Source of the DNA: Segatella albensis DSM 11370 = JCM 12258 | GTDB taxonomy: Bacteria > Bacteroidota > Bacteroidia > Bacteroidales > Bacteroidaceae | Reading direction: 5' to 3' | NCBI RefSeq assembly: GCF_000426565.1 | Contig: NZ_AUFP01000011.1 | Span: forward strand, 1-64,000 | DNA length: 64,000 bases | In this document: positions 25,258-33,995 of the stretch, piece after piece | Layout of the letters: every line of letters starts with the position of its first letter | Position numbering within the stretch: the first letter of the stretch is position 1 | The notes under the pieces: model-generated | Told to the model about the DNA's origin: nothing | Databases searched by the model: none | What the model saw: only the letters and a program-made list of their open reading frames with translations | Position numbers and translations under genes: made by a program

Positions 25258-26063
25258 TGATGAACTATACTTTCATAGATACACATTCACATCTCGATGG
25301 CGAGGAGTTCAAAGAAGACTTGGATGAGGTCATTGCTCGTGCTAAAGAGATGGGTGTCTCAAAGATTTTTCTTCCGGGTGTCGATAAGAATAGTATCGAT
25401 AGCGTCTCGAAGGTATGCCGAAGCTATCCCGAATATTGCTTGCCGATGATTGGTTTGCAACCGGAAGAGGTAAAGGCAGATTGGAAAGAGGTGCTGAATG
25501 TCATGAAAGAACGACTTGACGGTTCTATCGCCCAAGGAGATACTGTAACAAAATATATAGCAATAGGAGAGTGTGGACTGGATTTCTACTGGAGTAGGGA
25601 ATTCGAGAAAGAACAGTTGCAAGCCTTTGAAGAACAGGTAAAGTGGTCTGTAGAGACTGGCCTCCCTCTGATGATTCATTGTAGAAAAGCTCAGAATGAA
25701 CTACTTCATATCCTGAAAGATTATGAGAACGATCTTCCGGGTGGCGTATTCCATTGTTTTACGGGAAATCAGAAAGAGGCCGAAGAATACTTGAAGTTTG
25801 ACAAATTCGTTCTAGGCATTGGAGGGGTACTCACTTTCAAGAGTAGTCATCTTCGTGAAGATCTCCCTGCAGCAGTTCCTTTGTCGCGTATTGTCTTGGA
25901 AACCGACAGCCCATATATGGCCCCTGTCCCATATCGCGGAAAACGTAATGAGAGTGGATTCGTAAAGGAAGTTCTGAAGCAGTTAGCCCTTTGCTATCAA
26001 GTATCAGAAACAGAGGTCGCACAGATTACGAATGCAAATGTAAAACGTGTTTTTGGAATCTGA
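25257..26063 (+). CDS. tatD: TatD family hydrolase
   Basis: A 268-residue metal-dependent hydrolase of the TatD family (DNase/3'-5' exonuclease activity is reported for members). Metal-ligand segments are THSHLDG, GECGLDFYW, MIHCRKA, FHCFTGN and ETDSPYMAP. The start overlaps the preceding stop (TGATG), and further in-frame ATGs follow at 25260. It is the last gene of the tonB-polyprenyl synthase-tatD unit; a repeat array begins 26 bases after its stop. Confidence 0.9.
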   Translation: MMNYTFIDTHSHLDGEEFKEDLDEVIARAKEMGVSKIFLPGVDKNSIDSVSKVCRSYPEYCLPMIGLQPEEVKADWKEVLNVMKERLDGSIAQGDTVTKYIAIGECGLDFYWSREFEKEQLQAFEEQVKWSVETGLPLMIHCRKAQNELLHILKDYENDLPGGVFHCFTGNQKEAEEYLKFDKFVLGIGGVLTFKSSHLREDLPAAVPLSRIVLETDSPYMAPVPYRGKRNESGFVKEVLKQLALCYQVSETEVAQITNANVKRVFGI

Positions 26064-26089
26064 TTATGAAGGCGTTAGGAAAGAGCCTT

Positions 26090-26177
26090 TTATGCAGTTA
26101 ACTACATCGGCTTATGCAGTTAACAGTATCAGTTTACGAAGTTAATTGCATCAGCTTACGAAGTTAACTGCATAAAA
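26090..26177. repeat. four tandem 22-bp units with GTTAAC core
   Basis: Four contiguous units start at 26090, 26112, 26134 and 26156. Each has the form TTAYGMAGTTAAY followed by about nine less constant bases (often TGCATCAGC). The outer ends form a 16-bp inverted repeat: TTTTATGCAGTTAACT at 26088 and its complement ending at 26177. A related array of four units lies at 51283-51370. Confidence 0.85.
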
Positions 26178-26270
26178 AGAAAAGTCTGTTCTCGATGAAA
26201 ACATGAGCCGACGAATAATTAAAGATGTTTAAAATAACATGAGAATTTATAATATATAGTTTAAAAACGA

Positions 26271-26278
26271 TATTTTTG
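26271..26278 (+). promoter_or_regulatory. -7 promoter element of tRNA-Ser/exb unit
   Basis: TATTTTTG, 13 bases before the tRNA. No other promoter is seen before exbB. Confidence 0.55.
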
Positions 26279-26291
26279 TAAAACCAAAAAG

Positions 26292-26379
26292 GGAAAGATG
26301 CTCGAGTGGTTGAAGAGGCACGCCTGGAAAGCGTGTAAACGCCTAAAGCGTTTCGGGGGTTCGAATCCCCCTCTTTCCG
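26292..26379 (+). tRNA. tRNA-Ser (GGA anticodon)
   Basis: A full cloverleaf of 88 bases: acceptor stem GGAAAGA/TCTTTCC, anticodon stem CACGC/GCGTG with loop CTGGAAA (anticodon GGA at 26326-26328), a long variable arm (AACGCCTAAAGCGTT) typical of serine tRNAs, and T arm GGGGGTTCGAATCCCCC. CCA is not encoded. It reads UCC and UCU codons. exbB begins only 9 bases downstream. Confidence 0.95.
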
Positions 26380-26388
26380 CTAATTGAT

Positions 26389-27126
26389 ATGAATATGAAA
26401 CAGAATCATCTAATAGCAAGAATTACAGCTATCACTTTTCTATTGTTTTCTTACGCACCTGTCATGATGGCGCAGGATGAAGTTGGTGAAGGTGGATTTC
26501 ATCAGGCTTTGAAGACCAAGTTTATCGAAGGTAATGCCGGCTTTATGTCGCTTGTGGCATTGGCATTGATTATAGGTTTGGCCTTTTGCATAGAGCGCCT
26601 GATCTATTTAAGTCTCTCAGAAATTAATGCAAAGAATCTGATGAAAAACATAGAAGAGAAAGTACAGAATGATGATATCGAGGGTGCGAAAGATTTGTGT
26701 CGCAACACGCGTGGCCCAGTGGCTTCTATCTGTTATCAGGGATTGTTGAGAATTAATGACCGCATAGACAACATAGAACGCTCCATCAGCAATTATGGTT
26801 CTGTGCAAGCCTCTAACTTAGAGAAAGGCTGTTCGTGGATTACCTTGTTTATCGCCATGGCCCCTTCACTTGGTTTCCTAGGAACCGTGATAGGTATGGT
26901 AATGGCTTTCGACCAGATTCAGACAGCCGGTGATATCAGTCCTACAATCGTTGCTGCCGGTATGAAAGTAGCTTTGATAACAACAATCTTTGGTATCATC
27001 GTAGCCTTGATACTTCAGATGTTCTATAATTATATACTCAGTAAGATCGAGCATTTGACAAGTCAGATGGAGGAATCAGCCATCTCTATGTTAGACATCA
27101 TTTCTAAATATAAGGAGGGAAAATGA
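26389..27126 (+). CDS. exbB: MotA/TolQ/ExbB proton channel protein
   Basis: A 245-residue ExbB-type inner-membrane protein. After a hydrophobic N-terminus (residues 10-28) come helices at about 50-70, 140-170 (MAPSLGFLGTVIGMVMAF, the signature segment) and 185-210. With ExbD it forms the proton channel that energises TonB. There are two possible starts, ATG at 26389 or 26395. It lies 9 bases behind tRNA-Ser without its own promoter and overlaps the next gene by 4 bases (ATGA). Confidence 0.9.
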   Translation: MNMKQNHLIARITAITFLLFSYAPVMMAQDEVGEGGFHQALKTKFIEGNAGFMSLVALALIIGLAFCIERLIYLSLSEINAKNLMKNIEEKVQNDDIEGAKDLCRNTRGPVASICYQGLLRINDRIDNIERSISNYGSVQASNLEKGCSWITLFIAMAPSLGFLGTVIGMVMAFDQIQTAGDISPTIVAAGMKVALITTIFGIIVALILQMFYNYILSKIEHLTSQMEESAISMLDIISKYKEGK

Positions 27127-27635
27127 AATTCGGTCGTAATTTAAGAAAGAAATCAACGGAGCAGTTGTCCCAGCGAATCTTTTATGGTTTGTTGGCCATA
27201 ACGGTTCTCGTCTTCTGTTGTTTTTTCCTGATTGGTTACGATGAACCATTTGTTGATAACCCAGATTTTAATGCCCCTCTTTTCACGGATGTGCTGATTT
27301 TACTCATGTGGGTATTGTTCTTGGGCTCTGTTAGTTTGTCGGTTTATTCAATAATAAAGGATTACCGTACAGCGCCGAAGAGTGAAAAAGATGAAGACGG
27401 AATACCAGAAACCAGAATCAATCGCTTCGTTTGGGGAGGTACTGCTGTAGCACTGGTGCTGACATTCTTGGTTTCCTCTTCAACTTCGATGATTATTAAT
27501 GGCAAACCTTTTGGTGATTGGATTTGGCTTAAGGTTTCAGATATGTTTATATTTACATCAATATTATTGCTCATCGTTGCATTCGGAGCTGTAATATTTG
27601 GTGCTACAAGATATATCAGGAGAGGAAGAAAATGA
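27123..27635 (+). CDS. unrecognised membrane protein of the exb operon
   Basis: A 170-residue protein with a basic start and four hydrophobic segments (about 22-42, 56-78, 106-125 and 138-162). No family is recognised. Four-base ATGA overlaps with exbB before it and exbD after it indicate translational coupling, and so a role in the ExbB/ExbD complex, for example as an accessory subunit. Similar spacer membrane proteins occur in exb operons of related bacteria, to my recollection. Confidence 0.7.
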   Translation: MKFGRNLRKKSTEQLSQRIFYGLLAITVLVFCCFFLIGYDEPFVDNPDFNAPLFTDVLILLMWVLFLGSVSLSVYSIIKDYRTAPKSEKDEDGIPETRINRFVWGGTAVALVLTFLVSSSTSMIINGKPFGDWIWLKVSDMFIFTSILLLIVAFGAVIFGATRYIRRGRK

Positions 27636-28180
27636 TATTTAAGCATCGTCATCGCGAAGTTCCAGGTTTAAATACAACATCAACAGCAGATATCTCTTTT
27701 ATGTTGTTGATCTTTTTCCTTGTCACAACATCAATGGACACAGACAAAGGTCTTAACAGACAGTTGCCTGCCGAAAGTAAGAATAAGAATATTGAAACAT
27801 CGATGGTAGACAAGCAAACTACAATGATGCTAAAACTTACCTCGAACAATCAGATCTTAATGGACGAAAAGCCTGTTGATGTGTCGCATCTACGGCAATA
27901 TGCTGTTAGTTTCATCGAGAAGCATGGTGCCAAACATCTGATATCTTTGGAGTCTGATCGGGAAGCTGACTATAACACATATTTCAAGATGCAGAATGCT
28001 TTGGTTTCAGCCTATCATGAAGTGAGAAATCGTGTTTCTGCTCGCCTATATCATAAAGCATACGATCAATTGAATCAAGAGCAAAAGAATGCTATTAATG
28101 ATAAGATTCCTAATCGAATCGCTGAATCGTATGCAAACGCAAGTGTAGACTCTGTTGCAACGAAAGGAGGTAACCTATGA
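27632..28180 (+). CDS. exbD: ExbD/TolR biopolymer transport protein, first copy
   Basis: A 182-residue ExbD: short cytoplasmic start ending in VPGLNTTSTADISFMLLIFFLVTTSM, given here in its two parts VPGLNTTSTADISFML and LIFFLVTTSM, with the membrane Asp needed for proton flow (TADISFML). A periplasmic domain follows, ending with an alpha-helical tail. It overlaps both neighbours by 4 bases. It pairs with the second ExbD behind it, probably as a heterodimer in the ExbB pore. Confidence 0.9.
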   Translation: MIFKHRHREVPGLNTTSTADISFMLLIFFLVTTSMDTDKGLNRQLPAESKNKNIETSMVDKQTTMMLKLTSNNQILMDEKPVDVSHLRQYAVSFIEKHGAKHLISLESDREADYNTYFKMQNALVSAYHEVRNRVSARLYHKAYDQLNQEQKNAINDKIPNRIAESYANASVDSVATKGGNL

Positions 28181-28641
28181 TAGATTTTCATCATGGGAAT
28201 CATCGCGTTCCAGGATTGAACACATCCTCTTTGCCAGACTTGATATTCTCTGTGCTCTTCTTCTTTATGATTGTAACCCATATGAGAAAGGTTATACTAA
28301 AGGTAAAATATCAGGTTCCGCAAGGTACAGAACTTACACGCCTAGTAAAGAAGTCAACAGTGACATCCATCTATATCGGTAAACCTGCATATGGGATGGC
28401 AACGGCAGGGGATCATTCTACAAAAATTCAAATGAATGATAAATATGTTGATGTAGCAGAAGTTACCGATTATGTTTCTGCCGAAAAAAATCGTATGTCG
28501 CCTGAAGATATGCCACAGATGATTGTATCAATAAAAGCCGATAAATCTACCAAAATGGGTGTTATTACTGATGTAAAACAAGCATTGCGTAAGGCAAAAG
28601 CCTTAAAAATTAGTTATTCTGCTACAGAGAGTAAAAAGTAG
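28177..28641 (+). CDS. exbD2: ExbD/TolR biopolymer transport protein, second copy
   Basis: A 154-residue ExbD paralogue: RVPGLNTSSLPDLIFSVLFF with the membrane Asp in LPDLIF, one transmembrane helix, and a periplasmic domain. It shares the VPGLNT-S-x-x-D motif with the first copy but is otherwise clearly different, so this is an old duplication. It is the last gene of the four-gene exb operon; lrp has its own promoter 60 bases later. Confidence 0.9.
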   Translation: MIDFHHGNHRVPGLNTSSLPDLIFSVLFFFMIVTHMRKVILKVKYQVPQGTELTRLVKKSTVTSIYIGKPAYGMATAGDHSTKIQMNDKYVDVAEVTDYVSAEKNRMSPEDMPQMIVSIKADKSTKMGVITDVKQALRKAKALKISYSATESKK

Positions 28642-28700
28642 ACTACTAACAATCTAAAACAAAAAAAATAGAAAAAGTTGCAAATGTCGTGTTTTTTAAC

Positions 28701-28708
28701 TACCTTTG
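28701..28708 (+). promoter_or_regulatory. -7 promoter element of lrp-folA
   Basis: TACCTTTG, 18 bases before the ATG at 28727. It makes the earlier in-frame ATG at 28706 unusable. Confidence 0.65.
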
Positions 28709-28726
28709 CAGCAAATTAATATAATA

Positions 28727-29236
28727 ATGGCAAAACATAATTTAGATTCATTGGATAGAAAAATTCTGAAGCTGATAGCTGCAGATGCTCGTATTCCATT
28801 CTTAGAAGTAGCTCGTGCTTGTAATGTAAGTGGTGCAGCTATTCATCAGCGTATTGCTAAGTTACAGGGATTAGGTGTCCTTAAAGGTTCACAGTTTATT
28901 ATTGATCCTGAGAAAATCGGTTATGAAACTTGTGCATACGTGTTACTTTATCTGAAGAATCCTGAGGATCATGACAAGGTCGTAGAGAAACTGAAGAAAA
29001 TTCCAGAGGTTATTGAATGTCATGCTACTACGGGCGCAATGGACTTGTTCATCAAGATGTATGCTCGTAATAATCATAATCTGATGGAAATTATTCATGA
29101 CCGTTTGCAGCCTTTAGGTTTGTCACGTAGTGAAACGATTATCTCATTCAGTACAGACATAGACCGTCAACTTCCAATTCTTGATGATTTCGAAGAGGAA
29201 GATGATGACCTAGATGATGACGAGAATGAAGATTAA
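28727..29236 (+). CDS. Lrp/AsnC family transcriptional regulator
   Basis: A 169-residue regulator. Residues 5-60 form the AsnC-type helix-turn-helix (LDSLDRKILKLIAADARI, VSGAAIHQRIAKLQ), and 65-145 the ligand-binding RAM domain. The last 17 residues (DDFEEEDDDLDDDENED) contain 14 acidic ones, an unusual tail for the family that resembles DNA mimicry or a chaperone-binding tail. The effector amino acid is unknown. The 3' end overlaps folA by 11 bases, so the two are translated from one mRNA. Confidence 0.9.
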   Translation: MAKHNLDSLDRKILKLIAADARIPFLEVARACNVSGAAIHQRIAKLQGLGVLKGSQFIIDPEKIGYETCAYVLLYLKNPEDHDKVVEKLKKIPEVIECHATTGAMDLFIKMYARNNHNLMEIIHDRLQPLGLSRSETIISFSTDIDRQLPILDDFEEEDDDLDDDENED

Positions 29237-29708
29237 TGTTATTGCTGCCGTTGCGGCAAATCGCGCTATAGGCTATCAGAACCAATTGTTGTATCATATT
29301 CGTGAGGACTTAAAACGATTTAAGGCCCTCACGACTGGTCATACAGTTGTAATGGGGCGCAGAACTTTTGAGTCTCTTCCTAAAGGTGCCTTGCCTAATC
29401 GCCGTAATATCGTTCTCAGTAGAAGTAAAAACGACTTCCCGGGATGTGAGGTATATAGCTCTTTATCAGATGCTTTAAGTCATTGCGCAGAGGATGAAGA
29501 AGTTTATATTATTGGTGGGGCAAGTGTTTACGAAGAAGCCTTGAAGATAGCAGATCGTCTTTGTCTTACAGAGATTGATGCGACCCCAGAGAAAGCAGAT
29601 GTCTTCTTTCCTTCGTATCAAGGGTGGAAAGAAGTAAATCGTCAGCAATATGAAATCGACGAACAACATCCTATAAGATATGCGTTCGTCGACTATGTGA
29701 AGGGATAA
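29226..29708 (+). CDS. folA: dihydrofolate reductase
   Basis: A 160-residue DHFR, reducing dihydrofolate to tetrahydrofolate with NADPH. Visible are INVIAAVAANRAIGYQNQL, the catalytic acid and substrate segment REDLKRFKALT, MGRRTFESLP and the NADPH loop YIIGGASVY. The start at 29226 (MKINVIAA) fits the family; other in-frame ATGs up to 29214 would add MMTR. It overlaps the lrp gene by 11 bases and faces thyA, whose product makes the dihydrofolate that FolA recycles. Confidence 0.95.
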   Translation: MKINVIAAVAANRAIGYQNQLLYHIREDLKRFKALTTGHTVVMGRRTFESLPKGALPNRRNIVLSRSKNDFPGCEVYSSLSDALSHCAEDEEVYIIGGASVYEEALKIADRLCLTEIDATPEKADVFFPSYQGWKEVNRQQYEIDEQHPIRYAFVDYVKG

Positions 29709-29731
29709 TTTTTTTATCCCTTATTTTTTTA
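29700..29731 (+). terminator. terminator between folA and thyA
   Basis: AAGGGATAA and TTATCCCTT form a 9-bp stem over a loop of T, followed by ATTTTTTT on the plus strand. It ends lrp-folA and overlaps the folA stop codon. Confidence 0.8.
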
Positions 29732-30523
29732 TACAGATACTTTCCCTGGGATATGTGGCCATGGATCGTAATCTGTTAATTCAAAGTCTTCATATTTGAA
29801 ATCAAACAGACTCTTTACCTCTGGATTCAAATGCATGTGGGGCAGTGGGCGAGGAGTGCGTGTCAATTGCAGCTTTGCTTGCTCAAGATGGTTCAAGTAA
29901 AGATGTGTATCACCGGTTGTATGTATGAACTCTCCTGGCTTGAGTCCTGTTACCTGTGCCATCATCATCAGTAGAAGAGCATAAGAAGCTATGTTGAAAG
30001 GTACCCCTAAGAAAGTGTCCGCACTTCTTTGATAAAGTTGAAGACTTAATTTCCCTTCGGCAACATAGAATTGGAATAAACAATGACAAGGAGGTAGAGC
30101 CATATCGTCGACCTCGGCAGGATTCCATGCAGAAACAATCATTCTGCGTGAGTTTGGATTGTTCTTAATCTGTTCGAGGACATTTTGTATCTGATCGATG
30201 GTACCACCCTTATAGTCAGGCCATGAGCGCCACTGGTGACCATATACAGGTCCGAGGTCACCATTCTCATCAGCCCATTCATTCCAAATCCTTACACCAT
30301 GTTCCTGTAGATATTTCACGTTGGTATCTCCTTTGAGAAACCATAACAGTTCATAGATGATAGATTTGAGATGCAACTTTTTGGTTGTTAGAAGTGGAAA
30401 ACCATCCTCAAGGTTGAAGCGCATCTGATTACCGAAGACAGAAAGAGTACCAGTACCTGTTCTGTCGCCTTTCTTGACACCTTCTGATAATATTCGGTCG
30501 AGTAAGTTTAGATATTGTTTCAT
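29729..30523 (-). CDS. thyA: thymidylate synthase
   Basis: A 264-residue enzyme, the same length as in E. coli, methylating dUMP to dTMP with methylene-tetrahydrofolate. Key segments are [17 protein letters not shown], the active-site Cys in [30 protein letters not shown] and the [12 protein letters not shown] loop. It lies 21 bases behind the RNA methyltransferase gene and may be the last gene of topB-porE-rsmF-thyA. Confidence 0.97.
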   Translation of the reverse strand: MKQYLNLLDRILSEGVKKGDRTGTGTLSVFGNQMRFNLEDGFPLLTTKKLHLKSIIYELLWFLKGDTNVKYLQEHGVRIWNEWADENGDLGPVYGHQWRSWPDYKGGTIDQIQNVLEQIKNNPNSRRMIVSAWNPAEVDDMALPPCHCLFQFYVAEGKLSLQLYQRSADTFLGVPFNIASYALLLMMMAQVTGLKPGEFIHTTGDTHLYLNHLEQAKLQLTRTPRPLPHMHLNPEVKSLFDFKYEDFELTDYDPWPHIPGKVSV

Positions 30524-30544
30524 TGTATTCTATTTGGTCTGTTT

Positions 30545-31816
30545 TTATATCAATTTAATGACTTCAGTAGCCACTTCTGGTAAGTGCGAACTCTTGATCT
30601 TCCATTCCTGCGGATAAAGGTTGTTGGCTCTGTTGCCGATGTTTTTTGCAAATCCTATAGGAATATTCTGATATGTGATAAGAACGATACCTTTAGGAGC
30701 ATCCTCAGGAAGTACGATTGCTTCTTTTCTTAAATAATTGATAGCTTGTAGCCAATCAACGTTTACCTTAGCATATACATCCTTATCGGATAGGATAGAC
30801 AGCGCCTTTGACTGGTCTGGAATTCTGTTCTTGCCCTTTATCGTGTCCTCTTTGATACCATGCGTTAAAACATGGAGTCCTTTGAATGTCCCCTCATAAT
30901 CCTTGTGTTGATAATGATATATGTAATCCCCATGCTTGCGGAGTACAGCCATGAACAACCCTTCTCCAGAAGTTTTGCCAGGGATAAATCGATAAACAGG
31001 GTTGTCGTCGATCAAACTTCCTGTAATGTTCCATTCTTCATGAACGGGAATATCAATGAAGTCAGCTCCGAGTTCGTTTGCTATCCAATTGACATTCTCC
31101 TCATCTTCGTGAGCGTTGAATGTGCAGGTGGAATAAATCAATATGCCACCAGGCTTTAGGCATTCCCAGATGTCACTGACAATCTCACGTTGAAGTTTCC
31201 AGCATTTCTCTACATTCTGCAAACTCCATTCATTGATGGCCCCTTCATCTTTTCGGAACATACCCTCTCCGGAGCAGGGAACATCTGTGAGTATGACGTC
31301 GAATTGTAGTTTAGACTTCTTATAGTCGCGTGGGAAATTGTTGGTAACGGTGATGTCCGGATTACCATATTTCTGGATATTTTCACTCAATATTTGAGAG
31401 CGAGTCTTCATTGGCTCATTACAAAACAACGTGCTTCCTTCGGGTAATGCCGACATGGCGCATGTCGTTTTTCCTCCAGGAGCAGCACAAAGGTCGAGCA
31501 TCGCAATAGGCTTCTTCACAAGTTGCCGAAGAACATGGTCTAGAAACATGGATGATGCTTCCTGCACATAATAAAGTCCTGCATGTAAGAGAGGGTCGAA
31601 TGTGAAGTTTGGTCGATCTCTCAGATACCAAGCATCTTTGCACCAAGGCACAGATTTTTGGCTGTCAACGACCTGTATGTGACTGGTATCATATTTCCAA
31701 GGGTTTAATCGAATACTCACAGGAGTATCAGATTGAAGGCCGTCCATCAAAATATTGAAGAGATCTTCTCCCATCAATTTTTTGGTATATATTTTAAAGT
31801 CTTCTGGAATATTCAT
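30545..31816 (-). CDS. rsmF: NOL1/NOP2/Sun family rRNA cytosine-C5 methyltransferase (RsmF-like)
   Basis: A 423-residue RNA m5C methyltransferase. The SAM site LDLCAAPGGKTTCAMSAL, TDVPCSGEGMF (catalytic Cys) and STCTFNAHEDEENV are all present, with an RsmF-type C-terminal domain (PEDAPKGIVLITYQNIPIG). The probable target is 16S rRNA. The start at 31816 (MNIPEDFKIYTKKLMG) matches family N-termini; a longer frame reaches 31873 with a TAATG overlap to porE but adds atypical hydrophobic residues. A TAAATTTG box lies only 8 bases before the ATG, so the mRNA may be nearly leaderless. Confidence 0.9.
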   Translation of the reverse strand: MNIPEDFKIYTKKLMGEDLFNILMDGLQSDTPVSIRLNPWKYDTSHIQVVDSQKSVPWCKDAWYLRDRPNFTFDPLLHAGLYYVQEASSMFLDHVLRQLVKKPIAMLDLCAAPGGKTTCAMSALPEGSTLFCNEPMKTRSQILSENIQKYGNPDITVTNNFPRDYKKSKLQFDVILTDVPCSGEGMFRKDEGAINEWSLQNVEKCWKLQREIVSDIWECLKPGGILIYSTCTFNAHEDEENVNWIANELGADFIDIPVHEEWNITGSLIDDNPVYRFIPGKTSGEGLFMAVLRKHGDYIYHYQHKDYEGTFKGLHVLTHGIKEDTIKGKNRIPDQSKALSILSDKDVYAKVNVDWLQAINYLRKEAIVLPEDAPKGIVLITYQNIPIGFAKNIGNRANNLYPQEWKIKSSHLPEVATEVIKLI

Positions 31817-31824
31817 ATCATTTG

Positions 31825-31832
31825 CAAATTTA
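31825..31832 (-). promoter_or_regulatory. -7 element close to rsmF start
   Basis: On the minus strand the bases read TAAATTTG, with only 8 bases to the ATG at 31816, implying a very short or absent leader if used. Confidence 0.4.
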
Positions 31833-31872
31833 GGAAAAAAAACTAATGCTTGCAATATCTGATGGAAAAACA

Positions 31873-33969
31873 TTATTCGAAATGAACATTGAAATCTTCA
31901 TCCGATTGAGCGTTCTTCTTCTGGCCAGAAGGGGAATGCTTTAAATGTCCTTTAGAATCAAACAGATTATAGGTAGTACGGAGTACGACAAATTCAGTTC
32001 TTCTATTCAGTTGATTACAAATGTCTTGATTTTCTTTTGTTTGATTTCGGATAAAGTCTTCGGTAAGTACATCATTTTCTTTGAGCCATGGATATTTCTC
32101 CGTGAGCTTTTTGCGAATGACCTTAGGTTTCTCTTTACCATATCCAACAGCCGTCAGTCGGTTCTTGTCTATACCATGCTTGATCAAGTAGTTCACAACA
32201 GCTTCTGCACGCTGTTGCGACAGTTTCTTGTTATACTCCCGAGTTCCTTTATAGTCACAGTGAGAACGCAATTCAATAGTGACATGTGGATTCTCATTGA
32301 GCAGATTGACGAGTTGGTCAAGAGCTTGCTGCGACTGAGATGTTAATGTCGCCTTATTGAATTCATAGAAGATGTTGTCGATTAATACAGGTGCAGAGAT
32401 AGATGCCAACGGAAACTGGAGTGTATATTCTTGGCTCTCTTCAACTTTAGGAATCGTGATTTCTTCTTTATGATTGAGGAACCCCTTACAAGTAGCCATC
32501 ATGAGATAACTGACACCAGGCTGTGCAATGATATTGAACGAACCGTCACTTAATACCGGTACTTTCTTGTTGAGCCCATTATTGCTGATGATGTAAACCT
32601 CAGCAGCCGGCAATTCGTATCCATCCATCTCATAGACCCATCCTTTGACGGTCTGTACAATTTCAGGATTATTAAAAGAGTAGATATGGTCGTAGCCACG
32701 TCCGTCTTTTCGGTTAGAACAGAAAAAGCCCTGATTCAGTGTACCTTCGAAAGTCATTCCAAAGTCATCGCCTTCAGAATTGAGGGGGTATCCAGGGTGA
32801 GAAATATGATATTTATGTGTCTGAGGATCAGTCTTGGCGATATAAATATCTAAGCCACCCATCCCGGGATGCCCGTTCGATGAGAAATAAAGTTCACCAT
32901 TAGGCCGAAATGTAGGAAACTCCTCGTCACCAGGCGTGTTGATTGGTGTTCCTAGATTTTCTACACCGCCCAGTCCCGTAGGTGTAATGCGTGCCCTCCA
33001 GATATCCAGTCCCCCTAATCCACCAGGCATGTCACTTGTAAAGTAAAGCCATTTCCCATCAGGAGAGATGGCTGGGTGTGCATAACTAGACAATGTATCT
33101 CGGGTTAATTCTACGACAGCCCCCTTTCCCCATGTCGCATCAGAACGTTGCGAAACAACAATTTGGGCATATCTTGGATTTTGAGGGTCTGTGGAGCATT
33201 GCGTCAGATACATCTCTCTTCCGTCTGCAGAGAAACAACAAGCACCTTCGTCAAAAGTTGTATTTACTCCTGAGTTGAGAACCTCGGGACGACTCCATCT
33301 TCCTTTATCGTCTTTCAGAGATACATATATGTCTCCGGTCTTGGTACCCGTGATACTACTCAAATCGTCTCCCAAAGATTCGTTGCGTGTAGATGTGAAG
33401 AAAAGTTGATCATGATGGTCACCGTAGAGCATAGGCGAATAGTCATCGCGCCTAGAATTGAATATATCCATTCTCTTGACCTTATATCTGCTGCCTTGCT
33501 TCTTCCAAAGAGGAGCCTTTTGCGCGGAAATCAATCCATTGGTTACCAAGATATTCTCAGGCAGAGAGTCCTTCAATTCTAAGAATTCTTTTTCTGCCAT
33601 TTTGTATTGACCGTTCTTGAGTAACAGTCGTGCATAATTTATTTTATCGTTAAGTGAAGTCTGTTTATATCTTATAGCATTAGCATATGCAGAAATTGCT
33701 TTCGGAGTAGCGTTTATCTTGTCATAGCATATAGCCATCTTTAAAGCTCGTTTGCCACGATTCTCTCGCTCCTTGACAGGTGTTTTTAGATATGCTTGTT
33801 TGAATTGTTCTGCTGCATCGTAGTATTCGCCTAACGCAAGATGCTCTTCGCCTTTTTTGAGATTGTATTCTAATCCACAATTTGCGAGACTGATGCAGGC
33901 AAATATTGTAAATGCCATCGAAAGAAATCGATGGCATAAATAATCATATGTATTTTGATGCCAATTCAT
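31873..33969 (-). CDS. porE: PorE-type OmpA-family lipoprotein of type IX secretion
   Basis: A 698-residue lipoprotein with lipobox LANC (Cys31). Domains in order: TPR-like helices at about 35-150; a beta-propeller of PD40/WD40-like blades at about 160-440 (SPDGKWLYFTSDMPGGLGG, FRPNGELYFSSNG); a carboxypeptidase-regulatory-like domain at about 450-530; and an OmpA C-terminal peptidoglycan-binding domain at about 540-670 (ELRSHCDYKGTREYNKKLS, RAEAVVNYLI). This TPR-propeller-CRD-OmpA order is that of PorE of the Porphyromonas type IX system, which anchors the machine to peptidoglycan. It lies between topB and rsmF. A close paralogue outside T9SS is possible. Confidence 0.8.
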   Translation of the reverse strand: MNWHQNTYDYLCHRFLSMAFTIFACISLANCGLEYNLKKGEEHLALGEYYDAAEQFKQAYLKTPVKERENRGKRALKMAICYDKINATPKAISAYANAIRYKQTSLNDKINYARLLLKNGQYKMAEKEFLELKDSLPENILVTNGLISAQKAPLWKKQGSRYKVKRMDIFNSRRDDYSPMLYGDHHDQLFFTSTRNESLGDDLSSITGTKTGDIYVSLKDDKGRWSRPEVLNSGVNTTFDEGACCFSADGREMYLTQCSTDPQNPRYAQIVVSQRSDATWGKGAVVELTRDTLSSYAHPAISPDGKWLYFTSDMPGGLGGLDIWRARITPTGLGGVENLGTPINTPGDEEFPTFRPNGELYFSSNGHPGMGGLDIYIAKTDPQTHKYHISHPGYPLNSEGDDFGMTFEGTLNQGFFCSNRKDGRGYDHIYSFNNPEIVQTVKGWVYEMDGYELPAAEVYIISNNGLNKKVPVLSDGSFNIIAQPGVSYLMMATCKGFLNHKEEITIPKVEESQEYTLQFPLASISAPVLIDNIFYEFNKATLTSQSQQALDQLVNLLNENPHVTIELRSHCDYKGTREYNKKLSQQRAEAVVNYLIKHGIDKNRLTAVGYGKEKPKVIRKKLTEKYPWLKENDVLTEDFIRNQTKENQDICNQLNRRTEFVVLRTTYNLFDSKGHLKHSPSGQKKNAQSDEDFNVHFE

Positions 33970-33995
33970 ATGATGATAACGTAAGAAAGGTTATT

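Noticed and set aside
26090..26177. Possible small CRISPR array
   Set aside because: Units are contiguous with no spacers, the unit is only 22 bp, and no cas gene is present.
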